Origin: an uncultured Eggerthella sp.
Lineage (GTDB): Bacteria; Actinomycetota; Coriobacteriia; Coriobacteriales; Eggerthellaceae
NCBI GenBank assembly: GCA_900553605.1
Contig: USDX01000006.1
Location: 1-64,000, forward strand
Direction: 5' to 3'
Length of the DNA: 64,000 nt
The notes under the pieces are model-generated. The model made no database searches and was not told the origin of the DNA. It saw nothing but the letters and a program-made list of their open reading frames with translations. Numbering within the stretch: the stretch's first letter is position 1; each line of letters starts with the position of its first letter. Both the position numbers and the translations under genes were made by a program. Shown here piece by piece: positions 33,173 through 43,024 of this stretch.

Positions 33173-34876
33173 CTAAGCATGAAAGTCGCACAGGTACACT
33201 CCATCCAAAGGCGTTGCCTTGATTGTGACCTGTGGATCTATCTTATAGTGCTCATTTAAAAACAAACCAATCGTATCGCAGACCGATGGGTTTGTCGTGA
33301 GAAGGTGGAACGAGTCACTATCCGCTAATGACTTCAGTATGCTGGAGCTTCCCATGATCTCGTTTCTGCTGACGTAGTATGGAGATTCGACGCTCCATCC
33401 TCCCAATGTTGCATTATGAGTTAGAAAATCGCTAGAGGGTAGATTCTTTTCTTTGAACGCCATTTCTACTGATGTGTAAGTTTCGACATCGAAAACAAAA
33501 ACATCATTCGGATAGTCGGCCTCGTATTCAAGTAGGGCATCTTGTGGACTCAGCGTTGTTTGGGTAAATGAGCTTTTAATTTCATGGATGCTGAAAGCTG
33601 GGATTTGCGCAGCAAAAGCAAACAGAAGGCAAAAGCTAGCTGCGCCTTTCCAAAATGCACAGAAACTAGCATCTCTCAAATGGCTTCGAGGTGTAAATTC
33701 TATCGTTATGATCGAAAAAGCGTAAACCCAGAGTGGATATTCGACTCGTTGGGGAAATCTTCCTGTCGCAACGAAATAAATGCATAACGCTAATGCTAGA
33801 AGTATTGAAAAAGAGGAGAGGGCTCGCCCGCTCTTGCTCTGTGCGATTAATATGACGTACAAGGCGATGAATCCCAGTAAAAGGCCTTCGTTTGATAGCC
33901 TCAGTAAATAGTCGACCGTTGATTGGGGAAGTATCTGAATCTTGCCGGATATGCTTTGCGTTGTGGTAAGTGAAGCTACGTTTTCCAACGTTTCTGTGGT
34001 GAAAACCGCGCTATCCGCTGTGATCCAATTGCGAAGCATGAAATAATCGTTTTCGGATACACCATAGTTAGAAAGCTGTTCTGCTACATCCTCGTACGGA
34101 GGCATAGGATAATCTGATATCACTGAGCGAGCATGGTTGTATTGTTTCCAGTGGCTGAGCTCGGTGTTGCTGTTCCATACGATTTGGTCGTAAGAAAAGA
34201 GTGCAATGCAGCAGGCAACAACAGCGACAATCGGGATATATTTGTAAATAGAAATGCTGTGACTCTTAAAATCAGAAAAAATCGCCCAGATTATTGCAGC
34301 GAAAAAAAAGGGCATAAACAAGAGGAAGCTTTCAATTCGAATGGAAAAGCCAATCACCATCAGGGAGATCCCGATAGCAGTGAGGGGCTTTTTGTAGTTG
34401 GCCGAGTATGGGGTTTTTATCCTGATAAGAAGCACTACACCACCGGCAACGGTCGCAAAGCTTGCAACGTAAGAAAAATTACCTTGATACGTGCAGCCAG
34501 CAAGAAGCAGCACGCATGCGCAAGCAGCTAGAACGAGTAGTGCAGGGTACTCATTATGTTTCTCCAGACCAACAAATAGCAAAGAAGAAAGAGAAGCGAA
34601 GGCGACGAAACGCTCGATAAGCCAAAACCAGTTGATGTCCGGGATTTCCTGGTTGAGCAAAGCGACAATATTGCAGAATGCTGCATTTACGAATAGGGAC
34701 ATATTGGCTTCGGGGATTCGTCCGCTCAGGGCGATCCCGATAGCAAAATCGTCATTTGTTCCGTCGCCGCCATATTGCGCACTGAAGCTATAGATGATGA
34801 TGAAAGCCGATGCGATGATAAGAGAAAGCAAGAAATTATGTTGCTTTTCCCGCGATGGCTCGTTAAGTTTCTGCAT
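33173..34876 (-). CDS. Polytopic membrane protein of unknown function
   Basis: 567 residues when started at the ATG (MQKLNEPSREKQHNFLLSLI) that follows GAGGGA; the open frame reaches 34924. About ten hydrophobic helices occupy the first 440 residues, followed by an extracytoplasmic C-terminal domain of about 130 residues. The pattern, with a first long loop containing GGDGTNDDFAIG, resembles GT-C-type membrane glycosyltransferases or the glucosyltransferase-like proteins of surface polysaccharide loci, but no family was matched with confidence. Its ATG lies four bases after the stop of the YfhO-like gene, so they form a translationally close pair. Confidence 0.6.
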   Translation of the reverse strand: MQKLNEPSREKQHNFLLSLIIASAFIIIYSFSAQYGGDGTNDDFAIGIALSGRIPEANMSLFVNAAFCNIVALLNQEIPDINWFWLIERFVAFASLSSLLFVGLEKHNEYPALLVLAACACVLLLAGCTYQGNFSYVASFATVAGGVVLLIRIKTPYSANYKKPLTAIGISLMVIGFSIRIESFLLFMPFFFAAIIWAIFSDFKSHSISIYKYIPIVAVVACCIALFSYDQIVWNSNTELSHWKQYNHARSVISDYPMPPYEDVAEQLSNYGVSENDYFMLRNWITADSAVFTTETLENVASLTTTQSISGKIQILPQSTVDYLLRLSNEGLLLGFIALYVILIAQSKSGRALSSFSILLALALCIYFVATGRFPQRVEYPLWVYAFSIITIEFTPRSHLRDASFCAFWKGAASFCLLFAFAAQIPAFSIHEIKSSFTQTTLSPQDALLEYEADYPNDVFVFDVETYTSVEMAFKEKNLPSSDFLTHNATLGGWSVESPYYVSRNEIMGSSSILKSLADSDSFHLLTTNPSVCDTIGLFLNEHYKIDPQVTIKATPLDGVYLCDFHA

Positions 34877-34880
34877 AGAT

Positions 34881-37601
34881 TCAGTCCCTCTGACGCTTTT
34901 TGGTGTTTTGCAAAGTCGATGCAAGCAGCCTGATTAAGGGGAGGCTCACCAATACTAGAAGTGTTGAAGCGGACAGCGCAATTCCCGCGTTTAGTGTTGC
35001 ACTGTCGTAGATCAGTTCTATCGAGTGGCTTCCCTGCGCTATATCGCAGCCAACGAAACCGATATTGATAGGAAAGGTTTCAACGGCTTCTCCGTCGATT
35101 TTTAAAATCCAGTTTTTGCTCCAAGGAATGGTCGTTGCAAGATATCCGTTTTCGGATATCTTGATTGATGCATTAAGGCAACCATCCTTATACGAATGAA
35201 CAGTGGCGCTCTTGCTCATTCTTTCGTTAACCGCATCATCATATACGGAAAAATAATTACTGCCGCAAGCTGAAAAACGGATGTTTTCGATCTGGGGGTT
35301 GGGGCAGGCGTTCGTTGCAACAAATTCAACCGTTGCTCGGCTTATGCGCTCATTTTTTACCTGAATGTTTATCTGCTCATTTCCGGCAGCTGTATAGAAG
35401 GGGACAACGGCAATAGCATTATTTTCATTGTCAAAAAATGTGATATTAGCTGTTACGCTGCCGCTGACGCTTGCTGCGGCACGAAGATCCATCTTTGCCT
35501 CAAGCCATTCACTGTCTGTTTCGGGGATGAAGATGGTTGCAGGGCTGCCCACTGTGACAATGTCTGCGGATTTTGCAATGGTCTCTACATCATGCTGTTG
35601 CTGTATTTGGGGCTCATTGCTTCCATTCGGCAGTACCGCAGAGCGAAGCATTGCTGTGCTTCTGGAACCCCTATCTAATTGAAGGTAGGAGTCAACGCTG
35701 ATTGTTTCGTTTTCTCCATAGGCGAACATTAGTGGGAGTGCTTTGGTGTTTATCAGGACAGTGTATTTATCGTTATTTCCAATTTCCTGATAGCCGTATG
35801 GAATGTAATATTGCACATCTGCTTTGGGATAGACGAGGTATTTAACGCCCAGGAGAGCGTTGGTTGAGGGGTTAAAGAAGCCGTACGAATAACGAGAGTA
35901 TCCAAGTTGGTCTATGTAGTCATTGTCTAGTGTTTTCATGAAATCAGTCACCGATTGGGTCATTCCCGCTCCCCCGATATAGGCTTGGGTCCCGAGGTAT
36001 GTTGCCGCCATAGATCTTGTTAGCATCATAGTTTTGTAATCGATGCGATAGATGTCCGTGTCGGTTTTGCCAAGGGTGAGAATGCAATCTTCCGGGTTGC
36101 TTCCGAGCTGGGCATTGTACTCTTCGTTTGTCAGGTTAGTCGTGTGTTGGATCGCTCTGTAGTTCTGAACCAAATATTCGACTGGAGCGGTAATTACGAT
36201 TAGACAAATTGCGACTTTTGCAACAAGGGGCGCTTTTGCTTCTGAGGTAGTGTAAAAAAACAAGAAATACAGTGCCAAAAGCACGATAGTCACAGCAAAA
36301 TAAACCCGACTTATTTCTTCCCAGATTGAGAAGGATGCGGCAAGAAATGCAAAAAGAAGAAAAGCAGACCATAAACATAGATGCTTCTTACTTATATTTC
36401 GCCACATATTATCGAGTCCGATTGCTCCGATTAGGGCAATTACCGCAACAACCCAAAAGCTGGACTGTCTAAAGTCGTCACCAGGGACAGAGAAGCCATT
36501 CAAGATATATCGAAAGCCGTCTGAATAACAATAGAAAACACACAAGAAAAGAATGAGGGCCATTGCGATCTTTTGCTGTTTGTTTTTTTGGTTAAAGGCG
36601 AAGCCGATCCCAAAGAGCGGCAATATCCCTGCGTAATAGTATGGGCTATTCAATATGCAAGTCGAACCCGAAAATGAATCCATATGCCCAAGGATAGCGC
36701 TGGAGAAAAACTTAACGATTTCTTCCGAGCAGATGGTCGTGCTTGTCGGGAGGAGCAAAGAGAGAAGGGCAAATCCAGAGTTGCCGACATCGGAGCTGAT
36801 GCGTGAACTGGAAGAATACATTTCCACAGAGGGGAGGATAACCGGAAGAGAGACGAGTACGCCTGCGCACATAAGCACCGCAAATTGTGCGCCAAATCCA
36901 GCCAACTCCCGTTTGTTCTTGAAAGCATCGCTAGAGTAGCACGATCTAAACAAGGCGTATCCAGCTAAAATGAAGCCGTATAAAACAAGAGCGTAAAACC
37001 CTTCGCCCATTCCGATAAGCCCAAAGGCGAGAGGAAGCACAAGAACTTTTTTTCTGTTTGCGAAAAAACGCTCGAAGCCCCAAAGCATACATGCAAACAG
37101 AGTCACTTCCAGCGTATATGCCGTCCATGGCGCAAGTTCGATCATCCTGCCGCAAAACGCAAAACCCAAGCCCGAGACAAATCGGGTTTTGTACTGAAGA
37201 TGATAGTAGCCGAGGAAAAGATAGAAAAATAAACCAGCCAAGATCACTTTTGCTAATTGCGAGACCAGCATCATCGAGGGGACAGCCTCTTCGCCAAAAA
37301 GCGCCGGAAAATAGTCAGGATTAAAATGCTGGATAGTTGTTGCCCCTAGAAACTGGTACTGGTTCCATTGGGAAAAGTCGCCGTTGCTAAGCCTCGACGC
37401 TTCGTTAAGCATGAAGGGGATGGTCTGGCCGATGCTGTCAGACCCCGACCCCGCAAATATAAGTAAATGATCCCCAAAAATGAAGGGGGAATACAGGATG
37501 CAGGTGAGTGAGACTAACGTTGCGACGAAAGCAGTTAGGCTTAATGCTGCCTGTTTGCCTTTATCGAGGTTTATCCACTTGTTTTGAACGCGATCTATCA
37601 T
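34881..37601 (-). CDS. YfhO-family membrane protein
   Basis: 906 residues. About a dozen transmembrane helices cover the first 470 residues (starting SLTAFVATLVSLTCILYSPF), a large extracytoplasmic domain covers about 490-870, and a last helix sits at the C-terminus (GIALSASTLLVLVSLPLIRL). Length, the HFNPDYFPALF loop and topology match the YfhO group, proposed in Gram-positives to glycosylate teichoic acids or related polymers from lipid-linked sugars. It likely works outside the membrane with the next gene. It is divergent from rmlB across an 82-base gap. Confidence 0.75.
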   Translation of the reverse strand: MIDRVQNKWINLDKGKQAALSLTAFVATLVSLTCILYSPFIFGDHLLIFAGSGSDSIGQTIPFMLNEASRLSNGDFSQWNQYQFLGATTIQHFNPDYFPALFGEEAVPSMMLVSQLAKVILAGLFFYLFLGYYHLQYKTRFVSGLGFAFCGRMIELAPWTAYTLEVTLFACMLWGFERFFANRKKVLVLPLAFGLIGMGEGFYALVLYGFILAGYALFRSCYSSDAFKNKRELAGFGAQFAVLMCAGVLVSLPVILPSVEMYSSSSRISSDVGNSGFALLSLLLPTSTTICSEEIVKFFSSAILGHMDSFSGSTCILNSPYYYAGILPLFGIGFAFNQKNKQQKIAMALILFLCVFYCYSDGFRYILNGFSVPGDDFRQSSFWVVAVIALIGAIGLDNMWRNISKKHLCLWSAFLLFAFLAASFSIWEEISRVYFAVTIVLLALYFLFFYTTSEAKAPLVAKVAICLIVITAPVEYLVQNYRAIQHTTNLTNEEYNAQLGSNPEDCILTLGKTDTDIYRIDYKTMMLTRSMAATYLGTQAYIGGAGMTQSVTDFMKTLDNDYIDQLGYSRYSYGFFNPSTNALLGVKYLVYPKADVQYYIPYGYQEIGNNDKYTVLINTKALPLMFAYGENETISVDSYLQLDRGSRSTAMLRSAVLPNGSNEPQIQQQHDVETIAKSADIVTVGSPATIFIPETDSEWLEAKMDLRAAASVSGSVTANITFFDNENNAIAVVPFYTAAGNEQINIQVKNERISRATVEFVATNACPNPQIENIRFSACGSNYFSVYDDAVNERMSKSATVHSYKDGCLNASIKISENGYLATTIPWSKNWILKIDGEAVETFPINIGFVGCDIAQGSHSIELIYDSATLNAGIALSASTLLVLVSLPLIRLLASTLQNTKKRQRD

Positions 37602-37683
37602 AAAGGCATCCTTTGCTTTATTTGGCGCTAACGTTGCTATAATTAGTAACGCTTATGCATATTTACAGGAAAGAAGAGCGTAT
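37602..37683. promoter_or_regulatory. Divergent promoter region between yfhO-like gene and rmlB
   Basis: Contains TATAAT on the plus strand (37636-37641) flanked by AACGTTGC and AGTAACGC, a partly symmetric AT-rich block. It must drive rmlB and the following operon one way and the two membrane proteins the other. The -35 boxes are weak. Confidence 0.5.
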
Positions 37684-38751
37684 ATGAAAAAATATCTAGT
37701 AACGGGCGGTGCCGGATTTATTGGTAGTAACTTTGTATTGTATATGCTTGATCGCCATGATGATATTCAAATTATTAACGTTGATTCGTTAACCTATGCT
37801 GGGAATCTCGAGAATCTCAAGTCGGTCGAGAACGATGGAAGGTATCGTTTCGTTCGCGCCGATATTCGCGACTCGGAAAAGATAAGACAAATCGTTGGCG
37901 AGTATTCTCCTGACTATGTAATCAACTTTGCAGCGGAATCCCACGTAGATAGATCCATACTTGACCCTGGCGCATTCGCCAGCACTAATGTCGTGGGCAC
38001 GGTTTCTCTTTTGAACGTTGTAAAAGAGGCCTGGGAGCAAGCCGATGGCTTTTTTGGCGAACATAAGTACATTCAAGTTTCAACTGATGAGGTTTATGGG
38101 TCGCTCTCTCTTGATGACCCGGGGTCCTTCTTTCGTGAGACTACGCCGCTGAACCCCCATAGTCCGTACTCTTCCTCAAAGGCTTCGGCCGACTTGTTTG
38201 TTAAAGCATATGCGGATACTTACGGACTTCCGGTTAATATAACAAGATGCTCAAATAATTACGGACCGTATCAATTCCCCGAAAAATTGATACCGCTTAT
38301 GATCAATAACGCATTGGCTCATAAACCCCTGCCAGTTTATGGCGATGGCTTGAACGTACGCGATTGGCTTTATGTCGAGGACCACTGTAAAGCCATTGAC
38401 CTTGTTGTATCAAATGGAAAAATTGGCGAAATATACAATGTCGGCGGACACAACGAGCGTCCGAACATTTCTATTGTCAAGAAGATCATCGAAGAAGTGA
38501 GCGCTTCGACTGGCGATGAAAAAATCAACGAGATGTTGATATCTTACGTGGAAGACAGAAAAGGGCACGATCGTCGTTACGGGATTGCTCCCGATAAGAT
38601 CAAGAAAGATCTTGGCTGGGAGCCTGAAACTTCATTTGAAGTCGGCATTGTCAAGACGATCCAATGGTACTTGGCTAACCTAGAATGGGTTGAGCATGTT
38701 ACAAGCGGCGATTATCAGAACTATTATTCGAAAATGTATGACAATAAATAG
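37684..38751 (+). CDS. rmlB: dTDP-glucose 4,6-dehydratase
   Basis: 355 residues. It converts dTDP-glucose to dTDP-4-keto-6-deoxyglucose with bound NAD+. The Rossmann motif is VTGGAGFIGSNFVLYM; the short-chain dehydrogenase YxxxK appears as PYSSSKAS; STDEVYGSL and NNYGPYQFPEKLIPL are signature RmlB segments. It leads a tight run of same-strand genes (wecE 17 bases downstream). No rmlC or rmlD follows, so the pathway here probably goes to an amino sugar rather than rhamnose. Confidence 0.96.
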   Translation: MKKYLVTGGAGFIGSNFVLYMLDRHDDIQIINVDSLTYAGNLENLKSVENDGRYRFVRADIRDSEKIRQIVGEYSPDYVINFAAESHVDRSILDPGAFASTNVVGTVSLLNVVKEAWEQADGFFGEHKYIQVSTDEVYGSLSLDDPGSFFRETTPLNPHSPYSSSKASADLFVKAYADTYGLPVNITRCSNNYGPYQFPEKLIPLMINNALAHKPLPVYGDGLNVRDWLYVEDHCKAIDLVVSNGKIGEIYNVGGHNERPNISIVKKIIEEVSASTGDEKINEMLISYVEDRKGHDRRYGIAPDKIKKDLGWEPETSFEVGIVKTIQWYLANLEWVEHVTSGDYQNYYSKMYDNK

Positions 38752-38768
38752 AAGATTCGAAGGTTGAT

Positions 38769-39899
38769 ATGATTCCTTTTAACATTCCTCCCTATGTAGG
38801 GACCGAGCTCGATTACGTCAAGCAGGCTGTTGACAACAAAAAAATCTGCGGTGATGGGGCGTTCACGAAAAAATGTCACCAATGGCTTGAAATCGCATTT
38901 AAATGTCAGAAAGCGCTCCTTACCACCAGTGGAACAACCGCTCTGGAGATGGCAGCGATACTCTGTGATCTAAAACCTGGTGACGAGGTGATTCTCCCAA
39001 GCTTTACTTTTTCAACTACTGCAACGGCATTTGTGTTGGTTGGGGCAAAGTTGGTTTTCGTGGATATCCGTCCCGATACGATGAACATTGACGAAACAAA
39101 AATTGAAGCAGCCATTACGGACAAGACAAAGGTGATTGTTCCTGTTCACTATGCTGGCGTAGCTTGCGAGATGGACACAATCATGGAGATCGCTCGTAAG
39201 CACAAGCTTCTTGTTGTTGAAGATTCAGCTCAGGGTGTCATGGGCACTTACAAAGGGCGTGCGCTTGGCACTATAGGAGACATGGGCTGCTATTCTTTCC
39301 ATGAGACGAAGAATTATTCCATGGGTGAGGGCGGCGCTCTCATGATCAATGACCCTAAATACAACGAACGGGCTGAGATTATCCGTGAAAAAGGAACGAA
39401 CCGTGCTCGCTTCTTCCGTGGTCAAGTTGATAAATATACATGGGTCGACTATGGAAGCAGCTACTTGCCGAGCGACATGAATGCGGCGTATTTATGGGGC
39501 GAGCTCGAAGTGGCTGTTAAAATCAACAACAATCGCTTGTCAACCTGGACTGCTTACCATGATGCTTTTTCGGGCCTTGCGTCTGATGGCTTGATTGATT
39601 TGCCGACTATCCCTGATGCTTGTAAGCACAATGCTCACATGTTTTACGTCAAATTAAAAGATCTTAATCAGAGGACTGATTTTATTTCCTTCCTGAGGAG
39701 CAAGGGGGTTCAAGCGTCGTTTCATTACGTGCCGCTTCATTCCTCGCCTGCGGGAGAGCGATTTGGGCGTTTTAGCGGTATAGATGAGTTCACAACCAGA
39801 GAAAGCGATCGCTTGGTTCGTCTGCCGATGTATTACGGCATGAGCAAAGAGGACAGAGAGCGTGTCATCGATGCGGTTCTCGATTATTTTTCTCGCTAG
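38769..39899 (+). CDS. wecE: dTDP-4-amino-4,6-dideoxygalactose transaminase
   Basis: 376 residues of the PLP-dependent DegT/DnrJ/EryC1 family, WecE/RffA branch: it opens MIPFNIPPYVGTELDYVKQA. The N-terminal TSGTTALEMAA binds PLP phosphate, DEVILPSFTFSTTA follows, and SFHETKNYSMGEGGA contains the Schiff-base Lys. It uses glutamate to aminate dTDP-4-keto-6-deoxyglucose at C4, giving dTDP-Fuc4N. The substrate comes from the adjacent RmlB. No acetyltransferase (WecD type) is seen nearby. Confidence 0.92.
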   Translation: MIPFNIPPYVGTELDYVKQAVDNKKICGDGAFTKKCHQWLEIAFKCQKALLTTSGTTALEMAAILCDLKPGDEVILPSFTFSTTATAFVLVGAKLVFVDIRPDTMNIDETKIEAAITDKTKVIVPVHYAGVACEMDTIMEIARKHKLLVVEDSAQGVMGTYKGRALGTIGDMGCYSFHETKNYSMGEGGALMINDPKYNERAEIIREKGTNRARFFRGQVDKYTWVDYGSSYLPSDMNAAYLWGELEVAVKINNNRLSTWTAYHDAFSGLASDGLIDLPTIPDACKHNAHMFYVKLKDLNQRTDFISFLRSKGVQASFHYVPLHSSPAGERFGRFSGIDEFTTRESDRLVRLPMYYGMSKEDRERVIDAVLDYFSR

Positions 39900-39917
39900 T
39901 TTCAAGGTAAATTGAAG

Positions 39918-40850
39918 ATGGATATTTCAGTTGTAGTCCCTGTTTATGGATGTCCTGGTGCGCTGCCTGAACTGCACCGTCGCCTTGTTGAAACGCTCGA
40001 GGGCATGGGCAAGACATTCGAGATAATTCTGGTTAACGATGGCTGTCCGCAAAATTCTTGGATGGAGATCGAGCCTATTTGCGCTCAAGACAAGAGAGTC
40101 AAGGGTGTTCAGTTGTCTCGAAATTTCGGACAAATTCGAGCTATAACAGCTGGTTTAGATATAAGCAAAGGTGATTGGGTCGTGGTCATGGACTGCGATT
40201 TGCAAGATAGGCCAGAGTGCATACCGGCACTGTACGAAAAGGCGCAAGAGGGCTTTGATGTTGTTTTTGCACGGCGGATTGCGAGAAAAGATACTGGCTT
40301 AGTTAAGGCTTTATCGAAGACATTCTATAAGGTCTATGATTATTTTACGGATGGTAACTACGACTCATCCATTTGCAATTTCAGCATTTCGCGTCGCGTC
40401 GTAATCGATAACTATTGCAAAATGCGTGAGCATAATCGCGCATACACGATGTTCATTAAATGGCTCGGTTTCTCTCAGGCGGCAATCGATCTTGAGGGCG
40501 ATGAGCGGTTTGAGGGGGATTCTTCATATAGCTTCAAAAAGAAAATGAACATGGCGTTTGAGCTCATCACCGCGCAGTCGACGAAACCGCTCAAGTTTGC
40601 CGTCCATGCCGGTTTTTTCTTTTCCCTTTTTGCGTTGGTTGTCATAGTTGCTTTGATCATTAGATACGTCCTTGACCCAACTGAAGCATTGGTTGGCTGG
40701 ACGAGCACTATGGCTGCGATTTGTTTCATGGGCGGGTTAAATCTTGCCGCCGTCGGAGTCGTTGGGCTTTATGTCGGAAATATATTTAATGAAACAAAAC
40801 ATCGCCCCTTATATGTAGTTGCAAAGGTCCTAAACGGAGAGGTTCAGTAA
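39918..40850 (+). CDS. GtrB/DPM1-like family 2 glycosyltransferase with two C-terminal TM helices
   Basis: 310 residues from the ATG at 39918; a TTG at 39912 is an alternative. The GT-A domain shows ISVVVPVYGCPGALPELHRR, ILVNDGCPQNSW, LSRNFGQIRAITAGLD and VVMDCDLQDRP. Two membrane helices follow (GFFFSLFALVVIVALII and AAICFMGGLNLAAVGVVGLY). This architecture transfers a sugar from a nucleotide to polyprenyl phosphate on the inner face of the membrane. The donor could be the dTDP-amino sugar made by the two preceding genes. Confidence 0.88.
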   Translation: MDISVVVPVYGCPGALPELHRRLVETLEGMGKTFEIILVNDGCPQNSWMEIEPICAQDKRVKGVQLSRNFGQIRAITAGLDISKGDWVVVMDCDLQDRPECIPALYEKAQEGFDVVFARRIARKDTGLVKALSKTFYKVYDYFTDGNYDSSICNFSISRRVVIDNYCKMREHNRAYTMFIKWLGFSQAAIDLEGDERFEGDSSYSFKKKMNMAFELITAQSTKPLKFAVHAGFFFSLFALVVIVALIIRYVLDPTEALVGWTSTMAAICFMGGLNLAAVGVVGLYVGNIFNETKHRPLYVVAKVLNGEVQ

Positions 40851-40851
40851 C

Positions 40852-41862
40852 GTGATTTTGGTAATTGGTGCGACTGGCTTTGTAGGCATGTACACGGTTG
40901 ATAGGCTCCTGTCCGATGGCAAGGAGGTTGTAGCAACCGGAAGAAACAAGAAACTGGGCGAAAAGCTGAGCAATATGGGAGCATCTTTTATTCCTCTGGA
41001 TATTACTGATCCAGAGGAGTTCGATGTGCTGCCTGCAGATGGGGTGGACGGCATCATTTTGCTTGCTGGCTTGCTGCCGGCAAATGCTACTGCCGATCTC
41101 GAAACAGAGGATAATGCCGCCGACTATTTCAAAGTAAACGTGGTCGGACTAATTAACGTTTTGGAATGGGCTCGCAAACATGGAATTAATAAAGTCATCT
41201 CAACCTGTAGCTATTCTGATGTGTCTGGAGCATGGGGGAAGGGTTATCCGATTACCGAGGAAGAACCAAGAGATTTCAAGTTTACGGGCGATCACGCTGT
41301 TTACGTGATTAGCAAAAACGCCGCCAACGATGTGATGGAGTACTACAATCAGCAGCATGGCATGCAGTGCTCATGCTTTAGGTTCCCTCCAGTTTATGGC
41401 GTTGGCCCCCACGGAACTATCATGGTTAACGGGAAGCCCTACAAGTCGGGTATTCAGACTTTTATTGAAAAAGCTGAAGCTGGGGAAAACATAGAGCTTT
41501 GGGGCGATCCTCATATTAGCCGAGACATCATATACGTCAAAGATGTCGCAAGGGCGTTTGAGATGGCGCTACAGAGCGATAAGACTTATGGTTTGTATAA
41601 TATGACGAGCGGAGTTGGTCTCGACTTGGAGGACCAAGCAAAAGCCGTGATTGACGTCTTTGGCCCGAATAACGGATCGGAAATTGTTTATCGTCCAGAT
41701 AAGCCCAACAATACTCCCTCATTTTTGTATTCGATGGAAAAAGCAAAGAAGGATTTTGGATTCGTTCCCGAATACACCGACTATCATGCAATGATGATTG
41801 ACTATAAAAACGAGCTAGATAGCGGGCGTTGGGACGAGCTCGCTCATTCAAGAGAAAGGTAG
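40852..41862 (+). CDS. NAD(P)-dependent sugar epimerase/dehydratase
   Basis: 336 residues from a GTG after CGGAGAGG. It is an extended short-chain dehydrogenase: ILVIGATGFVGMYTVDRLLS at the N-terminus, a C-S-Y site (STCSYSDVSGAWG), Tyr-Lys as YVISKNAA, and SRDIIYVKDVARAFEMA near the end. It acts on a nucleotide- or lipid-linked sugar in the pathway between RmlB/WecE and export; the reaction cannot be told from the sequence. It is directly coupled to its neighbours (one base before, seven after). Confidence 0.85.
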   Translation: MILVIGATGFVGMYTVDRLLSDGKEVVATGRNKKLGEKLSNMGASFIPLDITDPEEFDVLPADGVDGIILLAGLLPANATADLETEDNAADYFKVNVVGLINVLEWARKHGINKVISTCSYSDVSGAWGKGYPITEEEPRDFKFTGDHAVYVISKNAANDVMEYYNQQHGMQCSCFRFPPVYGVGPHGTIMVNGKPYKSGIQTFIEKAEAGENIELWGDPHISRDIIYVKDVARAFEMALQSDKTYGLYNMTSGVGLDLEDQAKAVIDVFGPNNGSEIVYRPDKPNNTPSFLYSMEKAKKDFGFVPEYTDYHAMMIDYKNELDSGRWDELAHSRER

Positions 41863-41869
41863 TCCTTCC

Positions 41870-43024
41870 TTGAAAAAAATAGCCATCATTGGCGCATCAT
41901 ACCTGCAAAATCCGCTGATCCTTAAAGCAAAAGAGCTCGGATTTGAAACTCATGTTTTTGCTTGGCAGTGCGGGGATGTCGGAGAGAGAACGGCAGATTA
42001 TTTTTATCCAATAAGCATTGTTGAAAAAGATCTCATTCTTGCTAAATGCAAGGAGATTGGCATCGATGGGGTTTGCAGCATTGGGTCGGATCTCGCAAAT
42101 ATTGTTGTTAGCTATGTCGCCACTTCGATGGGCTTAGTTTCTAATACCATCGAGGCGACTCGTCTTAGCACAGATAAGCATGCAATGCGTGAAGCGTTTG
42201 AGCGGAATGGGGACCCGTCGCCGAAGAGCAGAGTTGTAGACAAGGAATTTACCCTTTCTGATAGCGACTTGAGGTTCCCCATTATTGTTAAACCTGCAGA
42301 TAGGTCTGGAAGTCGTGGCATCACGAAGCTGGACACTGTTGATGGTTTTGATGATGCTGTAGATAGAGCTGCAAAAGAGAGCTTTTCTGGAGTTGTTTTG
42401 GTTGAGGAGTTTTTTCGGGGGAAAGAATATAGTGTTGAGTATATCTCCTGGAAGGGAGAGCATCACTTTTTGTCCATAACGGAGAAATTCACCTCTGGCG
42501 CGCCTATGTTTGTTGAAAAGGGTCATCTTGAGCCGGCTCGCGTGGATAAGGACGTTGAGTCAAGGGTCAAGGGCATCGTCGAGCATGCACTTAACGGCTT
42601 GGGCGTTGAATATGGAGCTTCTCATTCGGAGCTTAAGATCAATAATGATGGAGAAATTGCAATCATTGAGATAGGGAGCCGAATGGGTGGAGATAGGATT
42701 GGCTCTGATTTGGTTTCGCTATCAACAGGATACGACTTTGTCGGTGCGGTTGTGTCCGTTGCTATGGGCCAAGCCCCCCAAGCCCCTAGGATTCAGAAGC
42801 GAAATTACGCTGCAATTAGGTATATATTTGACGAGAGGGATTTAGCTGCCTTAACTTCCATAAAAAATGGCGCGCCAAATCTTCTTCTTGAAGAAGATGT
42901 TTCGAAATTTGGCGAACACGAAATCGTTGATAGCTCTTCCAGGTTTGGATACTTTATGATGCAGTGTGATTCCCTAGTCGAACTAGACCCCTATTTGCCA
43001 GATCATAGCGAAGAGGGACTGTAG
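41870..43024 (+). CDS. ATP-grasp ligase-like protein
   Basis: 384 residues from a TTG after GAGAAAGG. The N-terminal pre-ATP-grasp fold starts KKIAIIGASYLQNPLILKA. The ATP-grasp core has FPIIVKPADRSGSRGITKLD (nucleotide-binding Lys), VLVEEFFRGKEYSVEYISW and the metal site EIAIIEIGSRMGGDRIGSDL. Such enzymes join a carboxylate to an amine. In this operon a likely job is attaching an amino acid or similar acyl group to the 4-amino sugar, but that is inference. Its stop overlaps the GTG of the next gene by one base. Confidence 0.85.
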   Translation: MKKIAIIGASYLQNPLILKAKELGFETHVFAWQCGDVGERTADYFYPISIVEKDLILAKCKEIGIDGVCSIGSDLANIVVSYVATSMGLVSNTIEATRLSTDKHAMREAFERNGDPSPKSRVVDKEFTLSDSDLRFPIIVKPADRSGSRGITKLDTVDGFDDAVDRAAKESFSGVVLVEEFFRGKEYSVEYISWKGEHHFLSITEKFTSGAPMFVEKGHLEPARVDKDVESRVKGIVEHALNGLGVEYGASHSELKINNDGEIAIIEIGSRMGGDRIGSDLVSLSTGYDFVGAVVSVAMGQAPQAPRIQKRNYAAIRYIFDERDLAALTSIKNGAPNLLLEEDVSKFGEHEIVDSSSRFGYFMMQCDSLVELDPYLPDHSEEGL

